Below, piece after piece: positions 18,448 to 27,293 of a stretch of 64,000 bases of DNA; positions within the stretch are counted from its first letter, which is position 1, and each line of letters starts with the position of its first letter. The position numbers and the translations under genes are program-made. Location: assembly GCA_049673305.1 (NCBI GenBank), contig JBATXM010000009.1, forward strand, positions 62,001-126,000, read 5' to 3'. A model generated the notes under the pieces. That model saw only the letters and a list, made by a program, of their open reading frames with translations. It made no database searches and was not told the origin of the DNA. The DNA is from GCA-003244245 sp049673305 (GTDB taxonomy: Bacteria > Actinomycetota > Actinomycetes > Mycobacteriales > Pseudonocardiaceae).

Positions 18448-19059
18448 TCAGGCCCCCTGTCCAGCACGCGCTCGCAACATACCGGCCGGGGCCACGTCCT
18501 CCAGCGGCAAACCACGGCGTGCGGCCACCTCCTCAGGGCGCTGCAATCCCTTCAGCGCTGCCACCGTGGCATGCACAACGTTGATCGCATTATCACTGCC
18601 CAGCGACTTGGAGAGCACATCGTGCACACCGGCGCACTCCAATACCGCGCGAACCGGACCTCCTGCGATAACCCCGGTACCTGGAGAAGCAGGACGGAGC
18701 AACACAACGCCGGCCGCAGCCTCGCCGGTGATGGGGTGCGGGATGGTGCCCGCGATCCGGGGAACTCGGAAGAAGCTCTTCTTGGCTTCCTCCACGCCTT
18801 TTTGGATCGCCGCCGGCACCTCCTTGGCCTTTCCGTAACCGATGCCGACCATCCCGTCACCGTCGCCGACGACAACCAACGCGGTGAAGCTGAAACGCCG
18901 GCCACCCTTGACAACCTTGGCCACTCGGTTGATGGCCACCACCCGCTCCAGGTGCGGGCTCTTCTCCGGCTGGGCAGCACCACCGCGGCCACCGTCGCGG
19001 CGATCCCGACGATCACTACGCTCGCCGCCTCCGCCTTCCCGCCGCACGCGTCCAGGCAT
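18448..19059 (-). CDS. rpsE: 30S ribosomal protein S5
   Basis: This 203-residue small-subunit protein takes part in decoding fidelity. The S5 double-stranded-RNA-binding core is visible as RVAKVVKGGRRFSFTALVVV, and the C-terminal domain as VHDVLSKSLGS. The first 30 residues are an Arg/Gly/Asp-rich extension common in actinobacteria. It is followed closely by rpmD. Confidence 0.97.
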   Translation of the reverse strand: MPGRVRREGGGGERSDRRDRRDGGRGGAAQPEKSPHLERVVAINRVAKVVKGGRRFSFTALVVVGDGDGMVGIGYGKAKEVPAAIQKGVEEAKKSFFRVPRIAGTIPHPITGEAAAGVVLLRPASPGTGVIAGGPVRAVLECAGVHDVLSKSLGSDNAINVVHATVAALKGLQRPEEVAARRGLPLEDVAPAGMLRARAGQGA

Positions 19060-19112
19060 CAGGCGTTCCTTCCGTTGCTCGCGTACCGATGCTGTCTTGT
19101 GTTCACCATTAG

Positions 19113-19553
19113 TCAGAATTCCAGACCGGATTGACGAGCGGCGTCGGCCAGCGCCGCAATCCGACCATGGTAGTCGTAGCCACCGCGATCGAAAACCACC
19201 CGTTCCACGCCGAGGGCCTTGGCTCGAGCGGCGATCAGCTCGCCGACCTTGACGGCCCTGGCTTTCTTGTCTCCGTCGATGGCTCGGACATCCGGCTCGA
19301 TGCTCGACGCCGCCGCCAGAGTATGCCCAGCCACGTCGTCCACCAGCTGCACAGCGATGTGCCGAGAGGAGCGGTTGACCACCAAGCGCGGGCGCTCTGG
19401 CGAACCACTGACTTTCTTGCGCAGCCGGAAGTGCCGCCGCGCCCGGGCCAGCCGGCGTCGGGTCGACATGTCTGTGCCTACCCGGGACCGTTTGACTACC
19501 GACGGCTGTGCCGCCGAATCAGATACTGACGAATTAATCGCTGCCTCAGCCAT
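19113..19553 (-). CDS. rplR: 50S ribosomal protein L18
   Basis: This 5S rRNA-binding protein is read as 146 residues from the ATG at 19553, two bases after rplF. A GTG at 19559 overlapping the rplF stop is possible. The core is visible as RLVVNRSSRHIAVQLVDD and VVFDRGGYDYHGR. The first 30 residues are an extension beyond the usual length of about 120. Confidence 0.95.
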   Translation of the reverse strand: MAEAAINSSVSDSAAQPSVVKRSRVGTDMSTRRRLARARRHFRLRKKVSGSPERPRLVVNRSSRHIAVQLVDDVAGHTLAAASSIEPDVRAIDGDKKARAVKVGELIAARAKALGVERVVFDRGGYDYHGRIAALADAARQSGLEF

Positions 19554-19555
19554 GA

Positions 19556-20095
19556 TCACTTACCCGTCTTTCCGACCTTGCGCCGGATTTTCTCGCCCGC
19601 GTAACGCACGCCTTTGCCCTTGTAAGGGTCAGGACGCCGCAACTTACGGATGGTGGCCGCGACCTCGCCGACCGTCTGCTTGTTGATGCCGGCCACGGAA
19701 AAACGTGTCGGACTCTCCACTGTGAAGCTAATGCCCTCAGGTGCCTTCACCGGCACCACATGGCTAAAGCCCAACGAGAACTCCAGATCCGAGCCCTTGG
19801 CCACCACCCGGTAACCAACGCCGTGGATCTCCATCCGCTTTTCGTAGCCTTGGCTGACGCCGAGAACCATGTTGTTCACCAAAGTCCGGGACAACCCGTG
19901 CAGCGACTTGCTGCGACGTTCATCGTCCGGCCGCTGGACCAGCAGGGTACCGTCCGGTTCCCGATGCACGGTGATCGGCTCGGGCACGGTGTGCGACAAG
20001 GAGCCCTTAGGCCCCTGAACCGTCACGGTGCGCTCGTCGATGACCACATCGACGCCGGCCGGCACAGTGATCGGCTGCTTCCCGATGCGCGACAT
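19556..20095 (-). CDS. rplF: 50S ribosomal protein L6
   Basis: This 179-residue protein starts at the ATG at 20095 (MSRIGKQPITVPAGV), the invariant L6 start. The open frame further upstream overlaps rpsH in another frame and is noise. The C-terminus has RRPDPYKGKGVRYAGEKIRR, the conserved L6 rRNA-binding tail. Confidence 0.97.
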   Translation of the reverse strand: MSRIGKQPITVPAGVDVVIDERTVTVQGPKGSLSHTVPEPITVHREPDGTLLVQRPDDERRSKSLHGLSRTLVNNMVLGVSQGYEKRMEIHGVGYRVVAKGSDLEFSLGFSHVVPVKAPEGISFTVESPTRFSVAGINKQTVGEVAATIRKLRRPDPYKGKGVRYAGEKIRRKVGKTGK

Positions 20096-20111
20096 CTCCT
20101 CTGCTCCCCTC

Positions 20112-20510
20112 TCACCAGACGAAGGCGAGGACTTCCCCGCCCACGCGCTTCTTAGCGGCCTGCCGGTCAGTGAGCAGTCCGGTGGACGTGGAGATGATCG
20201 CCACACCCAAGCCGCCGAGCACCTTGGGCAGCGAGGTGGACTTAGCGTAGACCCGCAGGCCAGGCTTGGACACCCGGCGCAAGCCAGCAATGCTGCGCTC
20301 CCGGTGTGGGCCGAATTTCAGTTCTATCACCAAAGACTTACCGACGGCGGCGTCCTCAGCGTGGAAGCCCGAAATGTAGCCCTCCCGTTGGAGGATCTCG
20401 GCGATATTAGCCTTGATCTTGGAATGCGGCATCACGACTCGGTCGTGATAGGCCGAGTTCGCGTTGCGCAGACGGGTCAGCATATCTGCGATCGGGTCGG
20501 TCATCGTCAT
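20112..20510 (-). CDS. rpsH: 30S ribosomal protein S8
   Basis: At 132 residues it begins MTMTDPIADMLTRLRNAN. The C-terminal signature STSTGLLTDRQA is visible. It binds helix 21 of 16S rRNA and in many bacteria regulates the spc operon. It follows rpsN after a 115-base spacer, the largest gap inside this gene group. Confidence 0.97.
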   Translation of the reverse strand: MTMTDPIADMLTRLRNANSAYHDRVVMPHSKIKANIAEILQREGYISGFHAEDAAVGKSLVIELKFGPHRERSIAGLRRVSKPGLRVYAKSTSLPKVLGGLGVAIISTSTGLLTDRQAAKKRVGGEVLAFVW

Positions 20511-20625
20511 GGCGACCTCGTGATCCCTTCTCGCCGTGGTTCCCTTGCGGGCCTACAGCGACTATTGGCTGCGCCGTGCGCAGGCGCCCCAGAGTTGAGC
20601 ATGAGGGGGCTTAGCATGAGCAGGC
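20511..20625 (-). other. rpsN-rpsH spacer with short repeats
   Basis: This 115-base gap is the only sizeable spacer in an otherwise tightly packed operon. It contains repeated GAGCATGAG/TTAGCATGAG/TACCATGAG elements (about 20597-20638) on the plus strand. No gene or clear hairpin was identified. Confidence 0.4.
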
Positions 20626-20811
20626 CTACCATGAGGACTTGCTCACGCCCGGAAGCTCGCCACGATGAGCCATCTGGCGCAGGCAGATCCGACACAGCCC
20701 GAACTTCCGGTAGACCGCCTTGGGACGCCCGCAGCGCTGGCACCTGGTATAGCCTCGCACAGCGAACTTGGGCTTGCGAGCAGCCTTAATAACCAGCGCC
20801 TTCTTCGCCAT
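20626..20811 (-). CDS. rpsN: 30S ribosomal protein S14, zinc-binding type
   Basis: At 61 residues it is the short zinc-containing form, with CQRCGRP and CRICLRQ supplying four cysteines. It ends in the invariant GVSKSSW. The ATG shares one base with the rplE stop. It is presumably the housekeeping S14; the zinc-free version, if any, is outside the window. Confidence 0.97.
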   Translation of the reverse strand: MAKKALVIKAARKPKFAVRGYTRCQRCGRPKAVYRKFGLCRICLRQMAHRGELPGVSKSSW

Positions 20812-21386
20812 CAGCTCTCCTTGAAGGGGAAGCCCAGACGACGCAGCAGCGCCCGGCCCTCCGCGTCGGTGGTCGCAGAGGTGACCACAGTGATATCCAT
20901 GCCGCGCTGGCGATCGATGCTGTCTGGATTGATCTCATGGAACATCGACTGCTCAGTGAGCCCGAAAGTGTAGTTACCGTGACCGTCGAACTGGGTCGGC
21001 GACAGACCACGGAAATCGCGGATACGGGGCAGGGCGATCGTCAATAGCCGGTCCAGAAACTCCCACATCCGGTCACCGCGCAGAGTTACCTTGGCGCCAA
21101 TCGGCATCCCCTCGCGCAACTTGAACTGCGCGACGGACTTGCGAGCACGCTTCACCTGAGGTTTCTGACCGGTGATCGACGCCAGATCACGCACCGCACC
21201 GTCCATGAGTTTGGCATCCCGGGCAGCCTCGCCGACGCCCATGTTGACCACAACCTTGACCATCCCGGGTACCTGCATCGGGTTGGAGTAGGTGAACTGC
21301 TCGCGCAATCCCGCGACGATCTCCTCGCGGTACCGGGTCTTGAGCCTCGGTACCGTCCGCACCCGATCGTGCTCTATCGTCGTCAT
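20811..21386 (-). CDS. rplE: 50S ribosomal protein L5
   Basis: This 191-residue 5S rRNA-binding protein starts at the ATG at 21386, one base after rplX. The longer frame lies inside rplX. Signatures include NPMQVPGMVKVVVNMGVGEA and GRALLRRLGFPFK at the end. Confidence 0.97.
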   Translation of the reverse strand: MTTIEHDRVRTVPRLKTRYREEIVAGLREQFTYSNPMQVPGMVKVVVNMGVGEAARDAKLMDGAVRDLASITGQKPQVKRARKSVAQFKLREGMPIGAKVTLRGDRMWEFLDRLLTIALPRIRDFRGLSPTQFDGHGNYTFGLTEQSMFHEINPDSIDRQRGMDITVVTSATTDAEGRALLRRLGFPFKES

Positions 21387-21387
21387 C

Positions 21388-21702
21388 TCAGATGTCCTTG
21401 CCGGTGCGCCGCGACACGCGTACGCGCCTGCCGTCGTCATCAGTGCGGTAACCCACCCTGGCCGGCTTGCCACTGGAGTCGACAACCATGACGTTCGAGA
21501 TGTCGATGGCGGCTTCCTGGGTGACAATCCCACCGCTTTGCGCACCACGTTGGGTACGACTGATCCGGGTGTGCTTCTTGATTCGGTTGACGCCCTCCAC
21601 GAGCACTCGACCAGTGTCCGGGTAGGCCTGGATGACCTTGCCTTTGGCGCCCTTGTCCTTGCCGGCGATGACCAGAACCATGTCGCCCTTTCTGACCTTC
21701 AT
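21388..21702 (-). CDS. rplX: 50S ribosomal protein L24
   Basis: This 104-residue assembly-initiator protein has the KOW motif near the start (KVRKGDMVLVIAGKDKGAKG). It is separated from rplN by two bases and from rplE by one. Confidence 0.97.
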   Translation of the reverse strand: MKVRKGDMVLVIAGKDKGAKGKVIQAYPDTGRVLVEGVNRIKKHTRISRTQRGAQSGGIVTQEAAIDISNVMVVDSSGKPARVGYRTDDDGRRVRVSRRTGKDI

Positions 21703-21704
21703 CG

Positions 21705-22073
21705 CTACAACACCTCCGGGGCCAGCGAGATGATTTTCATGAACCGCTTGTCCCGTAGTTCCCGGCCGACCGGACCAAAGATCCGGGTGCCGCGTGGCTC
21801 ACCATCGGGCTTGATCAGGACAGCGGCGTTCTCGTCGAACCGGATGTAAGAACCGTCTGGGCGACGCCTCTCTTTCACGGTGCGCACAACGACAGCCTTG
21901 ACCACATCGCCGCGCTTGACGTTGGCGCCGGGGATTGCTTCCTTGACAGTCGCCACAATGATGTCCCCAATGCCAGCGTAGCGGCGCGAGCTACCGCCGA
22001 GCACCCGAATGCACAGGATTTCCTTGGCACCCGTGTTATCGGCGACCCGCAGTCGCGACTCCTGCTGGATCAC
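21705..22073 (-). CDS. rplN: 50S ribosomal protein L14
   Basis: At 122 residues it has normal length. It starts MIQQESRLRVADNTGAKE and contains the GDIIVATVKEAIPG signature. It overlaps rpsQ by four bases. Confidence 0.98.
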   Translation of the reverse strand: MIQQESRLRVADNTGAKEILCIRVLGGSSRRYAGIGDIIVATVKEAIPGANVKRGDVVKAVVVRTVKERRRPDGSYIRFDENAAVLIKPDGEPRGTRIFGPVGRELRDKRFMKIISLAPEVL

Positions 22074-22387
22074 TTGGCCTTCTCCAGGATCTGGACGAGC
22101 CGCCAGCGCTTGGTCGCCGACAGCGGACGGGTCTCCATCAACAGCACCCGGTCGCCGACTCCCGCCACGTTAGCCTCGTCATGGGCTTTCACCTTGGTGG
22201 TCGAGCGCAGCACTTTACCGTACAGCGCATGCTTCTTACGGTCCTCCAAGGCTACGACGACCGTCTTGTTCATCTTGTCTGAGACGACGTAACCTTCCCG
22301 GACCTTACGCTTATTTCGCCCTTCGGGCTGGGACGATTCATTTCGCCCTTCGGGCTGGGACGCCTTATCCTGCTCGATGTCACTCAT
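22070..22387 (-). CDS. rpsQ: 30S ribosomal protein S17 with duplicated N-terminal peptide
   Basis: The S17 core (REGYVVSDKMNKTVVVALED) is intact. The N-terminus carries a nine-residue tandem duplication, SQPEGRNES then SQPEGRNK, from a 23-base direct repeat (22313-22335 and 22340-22362). The extension is hydrophilic and probably lies on the ribosome surface. The gene overlaps both rpmC and rplN by four bases. Confidence 0.96.
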   Translation of the reverse strand: MSDIEQDKASQPEGRNESSQPEGRNKRKVREGYVVSDKMNKTVVVALEDRKKHALYGKVLRSTTKVKAHDEANVAGVGDRVLLMETRPLSATKRWRLVQILEKAK

Positions 22388-22632
22388 GCCGCACCCTCAC
22401 TTCCCGCAACGGCGCCCGGAGACACCGACAGACCCAGCTGACGCTCGTGCATCACGGTGTAAATGCGGGCAATGTCACGCCGGACCATGCGCAGCCGGCG
22501 ATTATTGTCCATCTGTCCGGTGGCCATTTGGAAGCGCAGGTTGAACAGCTCCTCCTTGGACTCGCGCAGCCGCAGCACCAGCTCATCCTCGGTGAGCTCG
22601 CGCAGTTCGCTCGCAGCGGTGGTGGCTGCCAT
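22384..22632 (-). CDS. rpmC: 50S ribosomal protein L29
   Basis: This 82-residue helical protein contains ELREL at the start and LFNLRFQMATGQMDN, the L29 signature. It follows rplP directly. The C-terminal 15 residues are an Ala/Gly-rich tail. Confidence 0.97.
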   Translation of the reverse strand: MAATTAASELRELTEDELVLRLRESKEELFNLRFQMATGQMDNNRRLRMVRRDIARIYTVMHERQLGLSVSPGAVAGSEGAA

Positions 22633-23052
22633 CTACAAGCCCCCCCCTTCGCGGGTTACGATCCGGCACTTCATCGGCAGTTTGTGGATTGCGCGGCGTA
22701 ACGCCTCGCGGGCCACCGACGCATTTGGATAGGCCATCTCAAACATGACCCGGCCCGGTTTGACGTTGGCTACCCAGTATTCGGGCGAGCCCTTGCCAGA
22801 TCCCATTCGGGTTTCCGCCGGCTTCTTGGTCAGCGGTCGGTCCGGGAAAATAGTAATCCAGACCTTGCCACCACGGCGGATGTGCCGATTGATCGCGATC
22901 CGGGCCGATTCGATTTGCCGGTTGGTCACGTACGCTGATTCCAAAGCTTGGATCCCGAAGTCCCCGAAGGTGACCTGGGTTCCGCCGGTGGCCATACCCG
23001 ACCGACCCGGCGAGTGCTGCTTGCGATGCTTGACCTTGCGTGGAACGAGCAC
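22633..23052 (-). CDS. rplP: 50S ribosomal protein L16
   Basis: This 139-residue protein lies near the peptidyl-transferase centre. It begins MLVPRKVKHRKQHSPGRSG and has the TKKPAETRMGSGKG signature. Its stop is immediately followed by the rpmC start. Confidence 0.98.
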   Translation of the reverse strand: MLVPRKVKHRKQHSPGRSGMATGGTQVTFGDFGIQALESAYVTNRQIESARIAINRHIRRGGKVWITIFPDRPLTKKPAETRMGSGKGSPEYWVANVKPGRVMFEMAYPNASVAREALRRAIHKLPMKCRIVTREGGGL

Positions 23053-23055
23053 GTC

Positions 23056-23937
23056 TCAGCCCTCCCCATGCCCTGCGGTAACCGTGTCGTCATCAGTGAC
23101 GGACTGCGTCGGGCTCGTGATTGGCTCGCTCGGCGAGCTCTCGGTTGGCGCTCCAGCAAGTTCCGCCGCCGCAGCACGACCCGCTTCGGTGGAGGTCCCG
23201 GTCGTCCCAGCGGCCCCGGAACGACGCCGGGCAGGGCGCTCTCGCCGGGGCGCCCGAGCCGCAGCAGCCGCTGCAGCCGCAGCGCCTTCGGCGTCGCGCT
23301 CGCGTCGCCCACCGACCACGTCACCCTTGTAGATCCAAACCTTGACGCCGATCCGTCCGAAAGTGGTGCGCGCCTCGAAGAGCCCATAGTCGATGTCGGC
23401 CCGCAGCGTGTGCAGTGGAACGCGGCCCTCTCGGTAAAACTCAGAACGAGACATTTCAGCGCCGCCCAGCCGCCCAGAGCACTGTACCCGGATCCCTTTG
23501 ACCTGGGGAGAGCGCATCGCGGATTGGATGGCCTTGCGCATCGCGCGCCGGAAGGCAACCCGGTTGGACAACTGCTCGGCCACCCCCTGGGCGACGAGCT
23601 GAGCCTCCGCTTCGGGATTCTTGACCTCGAGAATATTGAGCTGCACCTGCTTGCCCGACAGCTTCTCCAACTCGCCCCGGATCCGGTCGGCCTCCGCGCC
23701 ACGACGACCAATCACGATGCCCGGGCGGGCGGTGTGAATGTCCACCCGCACCCGGTCACGGGTACGCTCGATCTCGACCTTGGCAATGCCCGCCCGCTCC
23801 ATGCCCTTGGACAGCAACCTACGGATCGCGACGTCTTCCTTGACGTACTCCGCGTACTGCTTGTCGGCGTACCAGCGAGATTTCCAGTCGGTCGAGATAC
23901 CGAGCCGAAAACCGTGCGGGTTGATCTTCTGACCCAC
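23056..23937 (-). CDS. rpsC: 30S ribosomal protein S3 with long C-terminal tail
   Basis: This 293-residue protein has a KH domain (IVIGRRGAEADRIRGELE) and the S3 C-domain (GLFEARTTFGRIGVKVWIYK). About 80 residues after it form an Ala/Arg then acidic, Ser/Thr-rich tail typical of actinobacteria. The GTG start shares a base with the rplV stop. Confidence 0.97.
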   Translation of the reverse strand: MGQKINPHGFRLGISTDWKSRWYADKQYAEYVKEDVAIRRLLSKGMERAGIAKVEIERTRDRVRVDIHTARPGIVIGRRGAEADRIRGELEKLSGKQVQLNILEVKNPEAEAQLVAQGVAEQLSNRVAFRRAMRKAIQSAMRSPQVKGIRVQCSGRLGGAEMSRSEFYREGRVPLHTLRADIDYGLFEARTTFGRIGVKVWIYKGDVVGGRRERDAEGAAAAAAAAARAPRRERPARRRSGAAGTTGTSTEAGRAAAAELAGAPTESSPSEPITSPTQSVTDDDTVTAGHGEG

Positions 23938-24395
23938 TAGCGGGCACTCCTTGTCTGGGTAGCCTTCTTGCCGGCGCCTGCCTGCCGACCCGAAGTTTGC
24001 CGACCCGAGCCGGCACGGGACCGGCCGGCGGCACGGCGCTCCGGTACCGCCTCGACCTCCACCGTGATGTGGCTGGTGCGCTTGCGAATCCGGTAAGCCC
24101 GGCCCTGCGCCCGCTCACGAACGCGCTTTAACGTCGGGCCTTCATCCACGAAGGCTCGGGCCAACACGAGAGTGTCGGGGTCGAGGTCGAGGTTGTTCTG
24201 AGCATTGGCCATCGCGCTGGCCAACACTTTCGACACCGGGACGGACGCCGCCTGCGGCGCGAACCGCAACAACGAGAGCGCGTCGTGCACGGGCAGTCCC
24301 CGGATGAGATCGACGACCCGCCTCACCTTACGCGGCGCCATGGGGACCTTCCTGGCTCGCGCGATCGCGCGCAGCGGCAGCTCTTCGGGCTCCAT
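23937..24395 (-). CDS. rplV: 50S ribosomal protein L22
   Basis: This protein lines the exit tunnel. I take the ATG at 24395 (MEPEELPLRAIARARKVPMA) because AAGGA lies eight bases upstream. The ATG at 24419 is the alternative. The frame beyond that lies inside rpsS. A 35-residue basic Arg/Gly/Ala tail extends past the usual end. Confidence 0.95.
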   Translation of the reverse strand: MEPEELPLRAIARARKVPMAPRKVRRVVDLIRGLPVHDALSLLRFAPQAASVPVSKVLASAMANAQNNLDLDPDTLVLARAFVDEGPTLKRVRERAQGRAYRIRKRTSHITVEVEAVPERRAAGRSRAGSGRQTSGRQAGAGKKATQTRSAR

Positions 24396-24438
24396 GGCTT
24401 GTCCTTTCGTCACGGTCATGATCCAGTTCTCGCCAAGC

Positions 24439-24720
24439 TCAGCGCCGCCGAGCCCGGCGGTCGTCCTTGATATGACCCCGGAATGTGCGAGTCGGGGCGA
24501 ACTCACCAAGCTTGTGACCGACCATCGCCTCGCTGACGAACACCGGGACATGCTTACGCCCGTCGTGCACCGCGATGGTGTGGCCGATCATGTCAGGAAT
24601 GATCGTGGAGCGGCGTGACCAGGTTCTGATGACCTGCTTGGTGCCGGCTTCGTTCTGCGCGTCCACCTTCTTGAGCAGGTGGTCGTCGATGAACGGGCCT
24701 TTTTTCAGGCTGCGTGGCAT
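24439..24720 (-). CDS. rpsS: 30S ribosomal protein S19
   Basis: At 93 residues it starts MPRSLKKGPFIDDHLLKKV and has KLGEFAPTRTFRGH, the invariant S19 signature. It lies 17 bases after rplB. Confidence 0.98.
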   Translation of the reverse strand: MPRSLKKGPFIDDHLLKKVDAQNEAGTKQVIRTWSRRSTIIPDMIGHTIAVHDGRKHVPVFVSEAMVGHKLGEFAPTRTFRGHIKDDRRARRR

Positions 24721-24737
24721 GCTTACATCCCTCCTGC

Positions 24738-25571
24738 TCAGCGTTTCTTACCAGTACGGCGGCGGCGCACGATGAGCGCATCACTGGCCTTGTGGCGCCG
24801 AGTGCGGCCTTCGGGCTTGCCAGCCGGATTTACCGGGTGACGCCCACCGGAGGTCTTGCCTTCACCACCACCGTGTGGGTGATCGACCGGGTTCATCACG
24901 ACACCACGAACCGTGGGACGCTTACCCTTCCAGCGCATTCGGCCCGCCTTACCCCAGTTGATGTTGCTTTGGTCAGCGTTGCCGACCTCACCTACTGTGG
25001 CGCGACACCGAACGTCGACGTTGCGGATCTCACCTGACGGCATCCGTAACTGGCCGTAGGGGCCGTCTTTAGCCACCAGCTGAACACGCGCACCAGCCGA
25101 GCGAGCAATCTTCGCACCGCCACCCGGACGAAGCTCAATCGCGTGCACCACCGTCCCGACCGGGATACTCCGCAGCGGCAGGCTGTTTCCCGGCTTAATG
25201 TCAGCCTTGGGCCCGTTCTCCACGACATCGCCCTGACGCAGCTTCTCCGGGGCGATGATATAGCGCTTCTCACCGTCAGCGTAGTGCAACAGCGCGATCC
25301 GCGCGGTGCGGTTCGGGTCGTACTCGATGTGCGCGACCTTGGCCGGCACACCGTCCTTGTCAGCCCGCCGGAAATCGATCAAACGGTAGGCGCGCTTGTG
25401 CCCGCCACCCTGATGCCGGGTGGTGATCCGGCCGTAGGCGTTGCGACCACCCTTGCTGTGCAACGGCCGGACCAATGACTTCTCCGGGTGGTCCCGGGTG
25501 ATCTCAGAAAAGTCGGAAACGCTGGCGCCACGGCGGCCCGGAGTCGTCGGCTTGTACTTGCGGATGCCCAT
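24738..25571 (-). CDS. rplB: 50S ribosomal protein L2
   Basis: This 277-residue protein is essential for subunit joining. The start at 25571 (MGIRKYKPTTPGRRGASV) is the family start. The essential His region MNPVDHPHGGGEG is present. The upstream open frame overlaps rplW and is not used. Confidence 0.98.
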   Translation of the reverse strand: MGIRKYKPTTPGRRGASVSDFSEITRDHPEKSLVRPLHSKGGRNAYGRITTRHQGGGHKRAYRLIDFRRADKDGVPAKVAHIEYDPNRTARIALLHYADGEKRYIIAPEKLRQGDVVENGPKADIKPGNSLPLRSIPVGTVVHAIELRPGGGAKIARSAGARVQLVAKDGPYGQLRMPSGEIRNVDVRCRATVGEVGNADQSNINWGKAGRMRWKGKRPTVRGVVMNPVDHPHGGGEGKTSGGRHPVNPAGKPEGRTRRHKASDALIVRRRRTGKKR

Positions 25572-25587
25572 GTCTATCCGTTCTCGC

Positions 25588-25887
25588 TCACGCGGCCGGT
25601 CCGCCGAAGATCTCAATCGGCTTGCTCTCCGCAGACAACGTCACGATCGCTCGCTTGGTGTCCTTGCGCTTGCCGAAACCGAACTTGCTGCGCTTGCGCT
25701 TGCCAGGACGGTTGAGAGTGTTGACGCTCACCACCTGCACACCGAAGATCTTCTGGATAGCAATCTTGATCTCAGTCTTGTTGGCGTCGGGCGCAACCAC
25801 AAAGGTGTACTTGTGCTGATCCAGCAGCCCGTAGCTCTTTTCTGAGATGACCGGTTTGCGAATCACGTCGCGAGGATCGGGAATCAT
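25588..25887 (-). CDS. rplW: 50S ribosomal protein L23
   Basis: This 99-residue protein at the tunnel exit is a docking site for trigger factor and SRP. It is recognised by VIRKPVISEKSYGL and NKTEIKIAIQKIFGV. It overlaps rplD by four bases. Confidence 0.97.
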   Translation of the reverse strand: MIPDPRDVIRKPVISEKSYGLLDQHKYTFVVAPDANKTEIKIAIQKIFGVQVVSVNTLNRPGKRKRSKFGFGKRKDTKRAIVTLSAESKPIEIFGGPAA

Positions 25888-26570
25888 CGGGCTGCCTCCT
25901 GCACCGCAGTGACACCGGGCACCTTGGTAGAGCTGGGCCCAGCGAGGAACACCTGCAGAGCGTCCGCAGTGAATACGACATCGTCGTTACACAGTACGTC
26001 GTAGGTGTTGAGCTGATCAGGGGCCAGCACGTGAACTGAAGAAAGGTTGCGCACACTGCGGCGGCCTACCTCGTCAGCCCGGCTGAGCACGATCAGGAGC
26101 TTGGCGCTCTGGCCTGCCAGCGCATCAAGGACCGTGCGAGCAGCCTTGGTGGCCGGCGCATCCCCCGAGACAAGCTCGGACAGCACGTGCACCCGTCCAT
26201 CGCGGGCCCGGTCGGACAGCGCACCGCGCAACGCGGCTGCTTTCATCTTTTTCGGGGTGCGCTGGCTGTAATCACGCGGCGTGGGGCCGTGCGCAACACC
26301 ACCGCCGGTGAACTGGGGTGCCCGCGTCGAGCCCTGACGGGCTCGCCCGGTGCCCTTCTGGCGGTAAGGCTTGCTGCCGCCACCGCTGACAGCGCCTCGG
26401 TTCTTGGTGCTATGGGTGCCTTGTCGTGCCGCAGCGAGCTGGGCAACCACCACCTGATGCATCAACGGAATGTTCGCCGACACGTCGAAAATCTCGGCGG
26501 GCAGCTCCACAGTGCCTGCGGTTGCACCCTCCGGGGTATGGATATCGACCCTTCGCACTGTTGGGCTCAC
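25884..26570 (-). CDS. rplD: 50S ribosomal protein L4
   Basis: This 228-residue protein has the tunnel loop (RQGTHSTKNRGAVSGGG, KPYRQKGTGRARQG) that contacts macrolide-binding RNA. No unusual change was noticed in the loop. It overlaps both rplC and rplW by four bases. Confidence 0.97.
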   Translation of the reverse strand: MSPTVRRVDIHTPEGATAGTVELPAEIFDVSANIPLMHQVVVAQLAAARQGTHSTKNRGAVSGGGSKPYRQKGTGRARQGSTRAPQFTGGGVAHGPTPRDYSQRTPKKMKAAALRGALSDRARDGRVHVLSELVSGDAPATKAARTVLDALAGQSAKLLIVLSRADEVGRRSVRNLSSVHVLAPDQLNTYDVLCNDDVVFTADALQVFLAGPSSTKVPGVTAVQEAAR

Positions 26571-27283
26571 CCCTGCGCACCGCCCTTCACTGCCGTCTTG
26601 ACCAGCACCAAGCCGCCCTTTGGGCCGGGCAGCGCACCTTTGATCAGCAACAGCCCCGACTCCACATCCACGCGGTGCACGGTGAGATTCTGGGTGCTCA
26701 CCCGGACGTTGCCCATCCGACCGGCCATTCGGGTGCCCTTGAATACCCGACTCGGTGTGGCGCAGCCGCCAATCGAGCCCGGCGAGCGGTGCTTGCGCTG
26801 GGTACCGTGGCTAGCTCCGAGACCGGCGAAGCCGTGCCGCTTCATCACTCCAGCGGTGCCCTTGCCCTTGCTGGTACCCACCACGTCAACCACAGCTCCA
26901 GCGGTGAACACCTCGGCGGTGACCTCCTGACCAACCTGGTAATCCGCCGCGTCGGCGGTACGCAGCTCCACCAGGTGACGTCGCGGGGTCACCCCCGCCG
27001 CAGCATAATGCCCGGACACCGGCTTGGTCACCTTGCGCGGGTCGATGGTGCCGTAGGCCAGCTGCACAGCAGAATAACCGTCTTTCTCTGGGATACGGAT
27101 CCGGGTCACCACACACGGCCCAGCCGCTACCACGGTAACCGGGACGATCCTGTTGTTCTCATCGAAGACCTGAGTCATCCCAAGCTTGGTGCCCAGTAAG
27201 CCTCTCACGACCCCTTCCACGGTGTCCTTGGCGATCCCTTGAACAATCGCACTGCCCTGGTGATCTGAATCAGTCGCTGTCAT
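26567..27283 (-). CDS. rplC: 50S ribosomal protein L3
   Basis: This is a 238-residue protein. The L3 start GLLGTKLGMTQVFDENN appears at about residue 29, after a non-conserved N-terminal extension. The true start could therefore be the later GTG codons near residue 22-26. The HGFAGLGASHGTQRKHRSPG loop is intact. It follows rpsJ after ten bases. Confidence 0.95.
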   Translation of the reverse strand: MTATDSDHQGSAIVQGIAKDTVEGVVRGLLGTKLGMTQVFDENNRIVPVTVVAAGPCVVTRIRIPEKDGYSAVQLAYGTIDPRKVTKPVSGHYAAAGVTPRRHLVELRTADAADYQVGQEVTAEVFTAGAVVDVVGTSKGKGTAGVMKRHGFAGLGASHGTQRKHRSPGSIGGCATPSRVFKGTRMAGRMGNVRVSTQNLTVHRVDVESGLLLIKGALPGPKGGLVLVKTAVKGGAQG

Positions 27284-27293
27284 TTTCTCGGCC

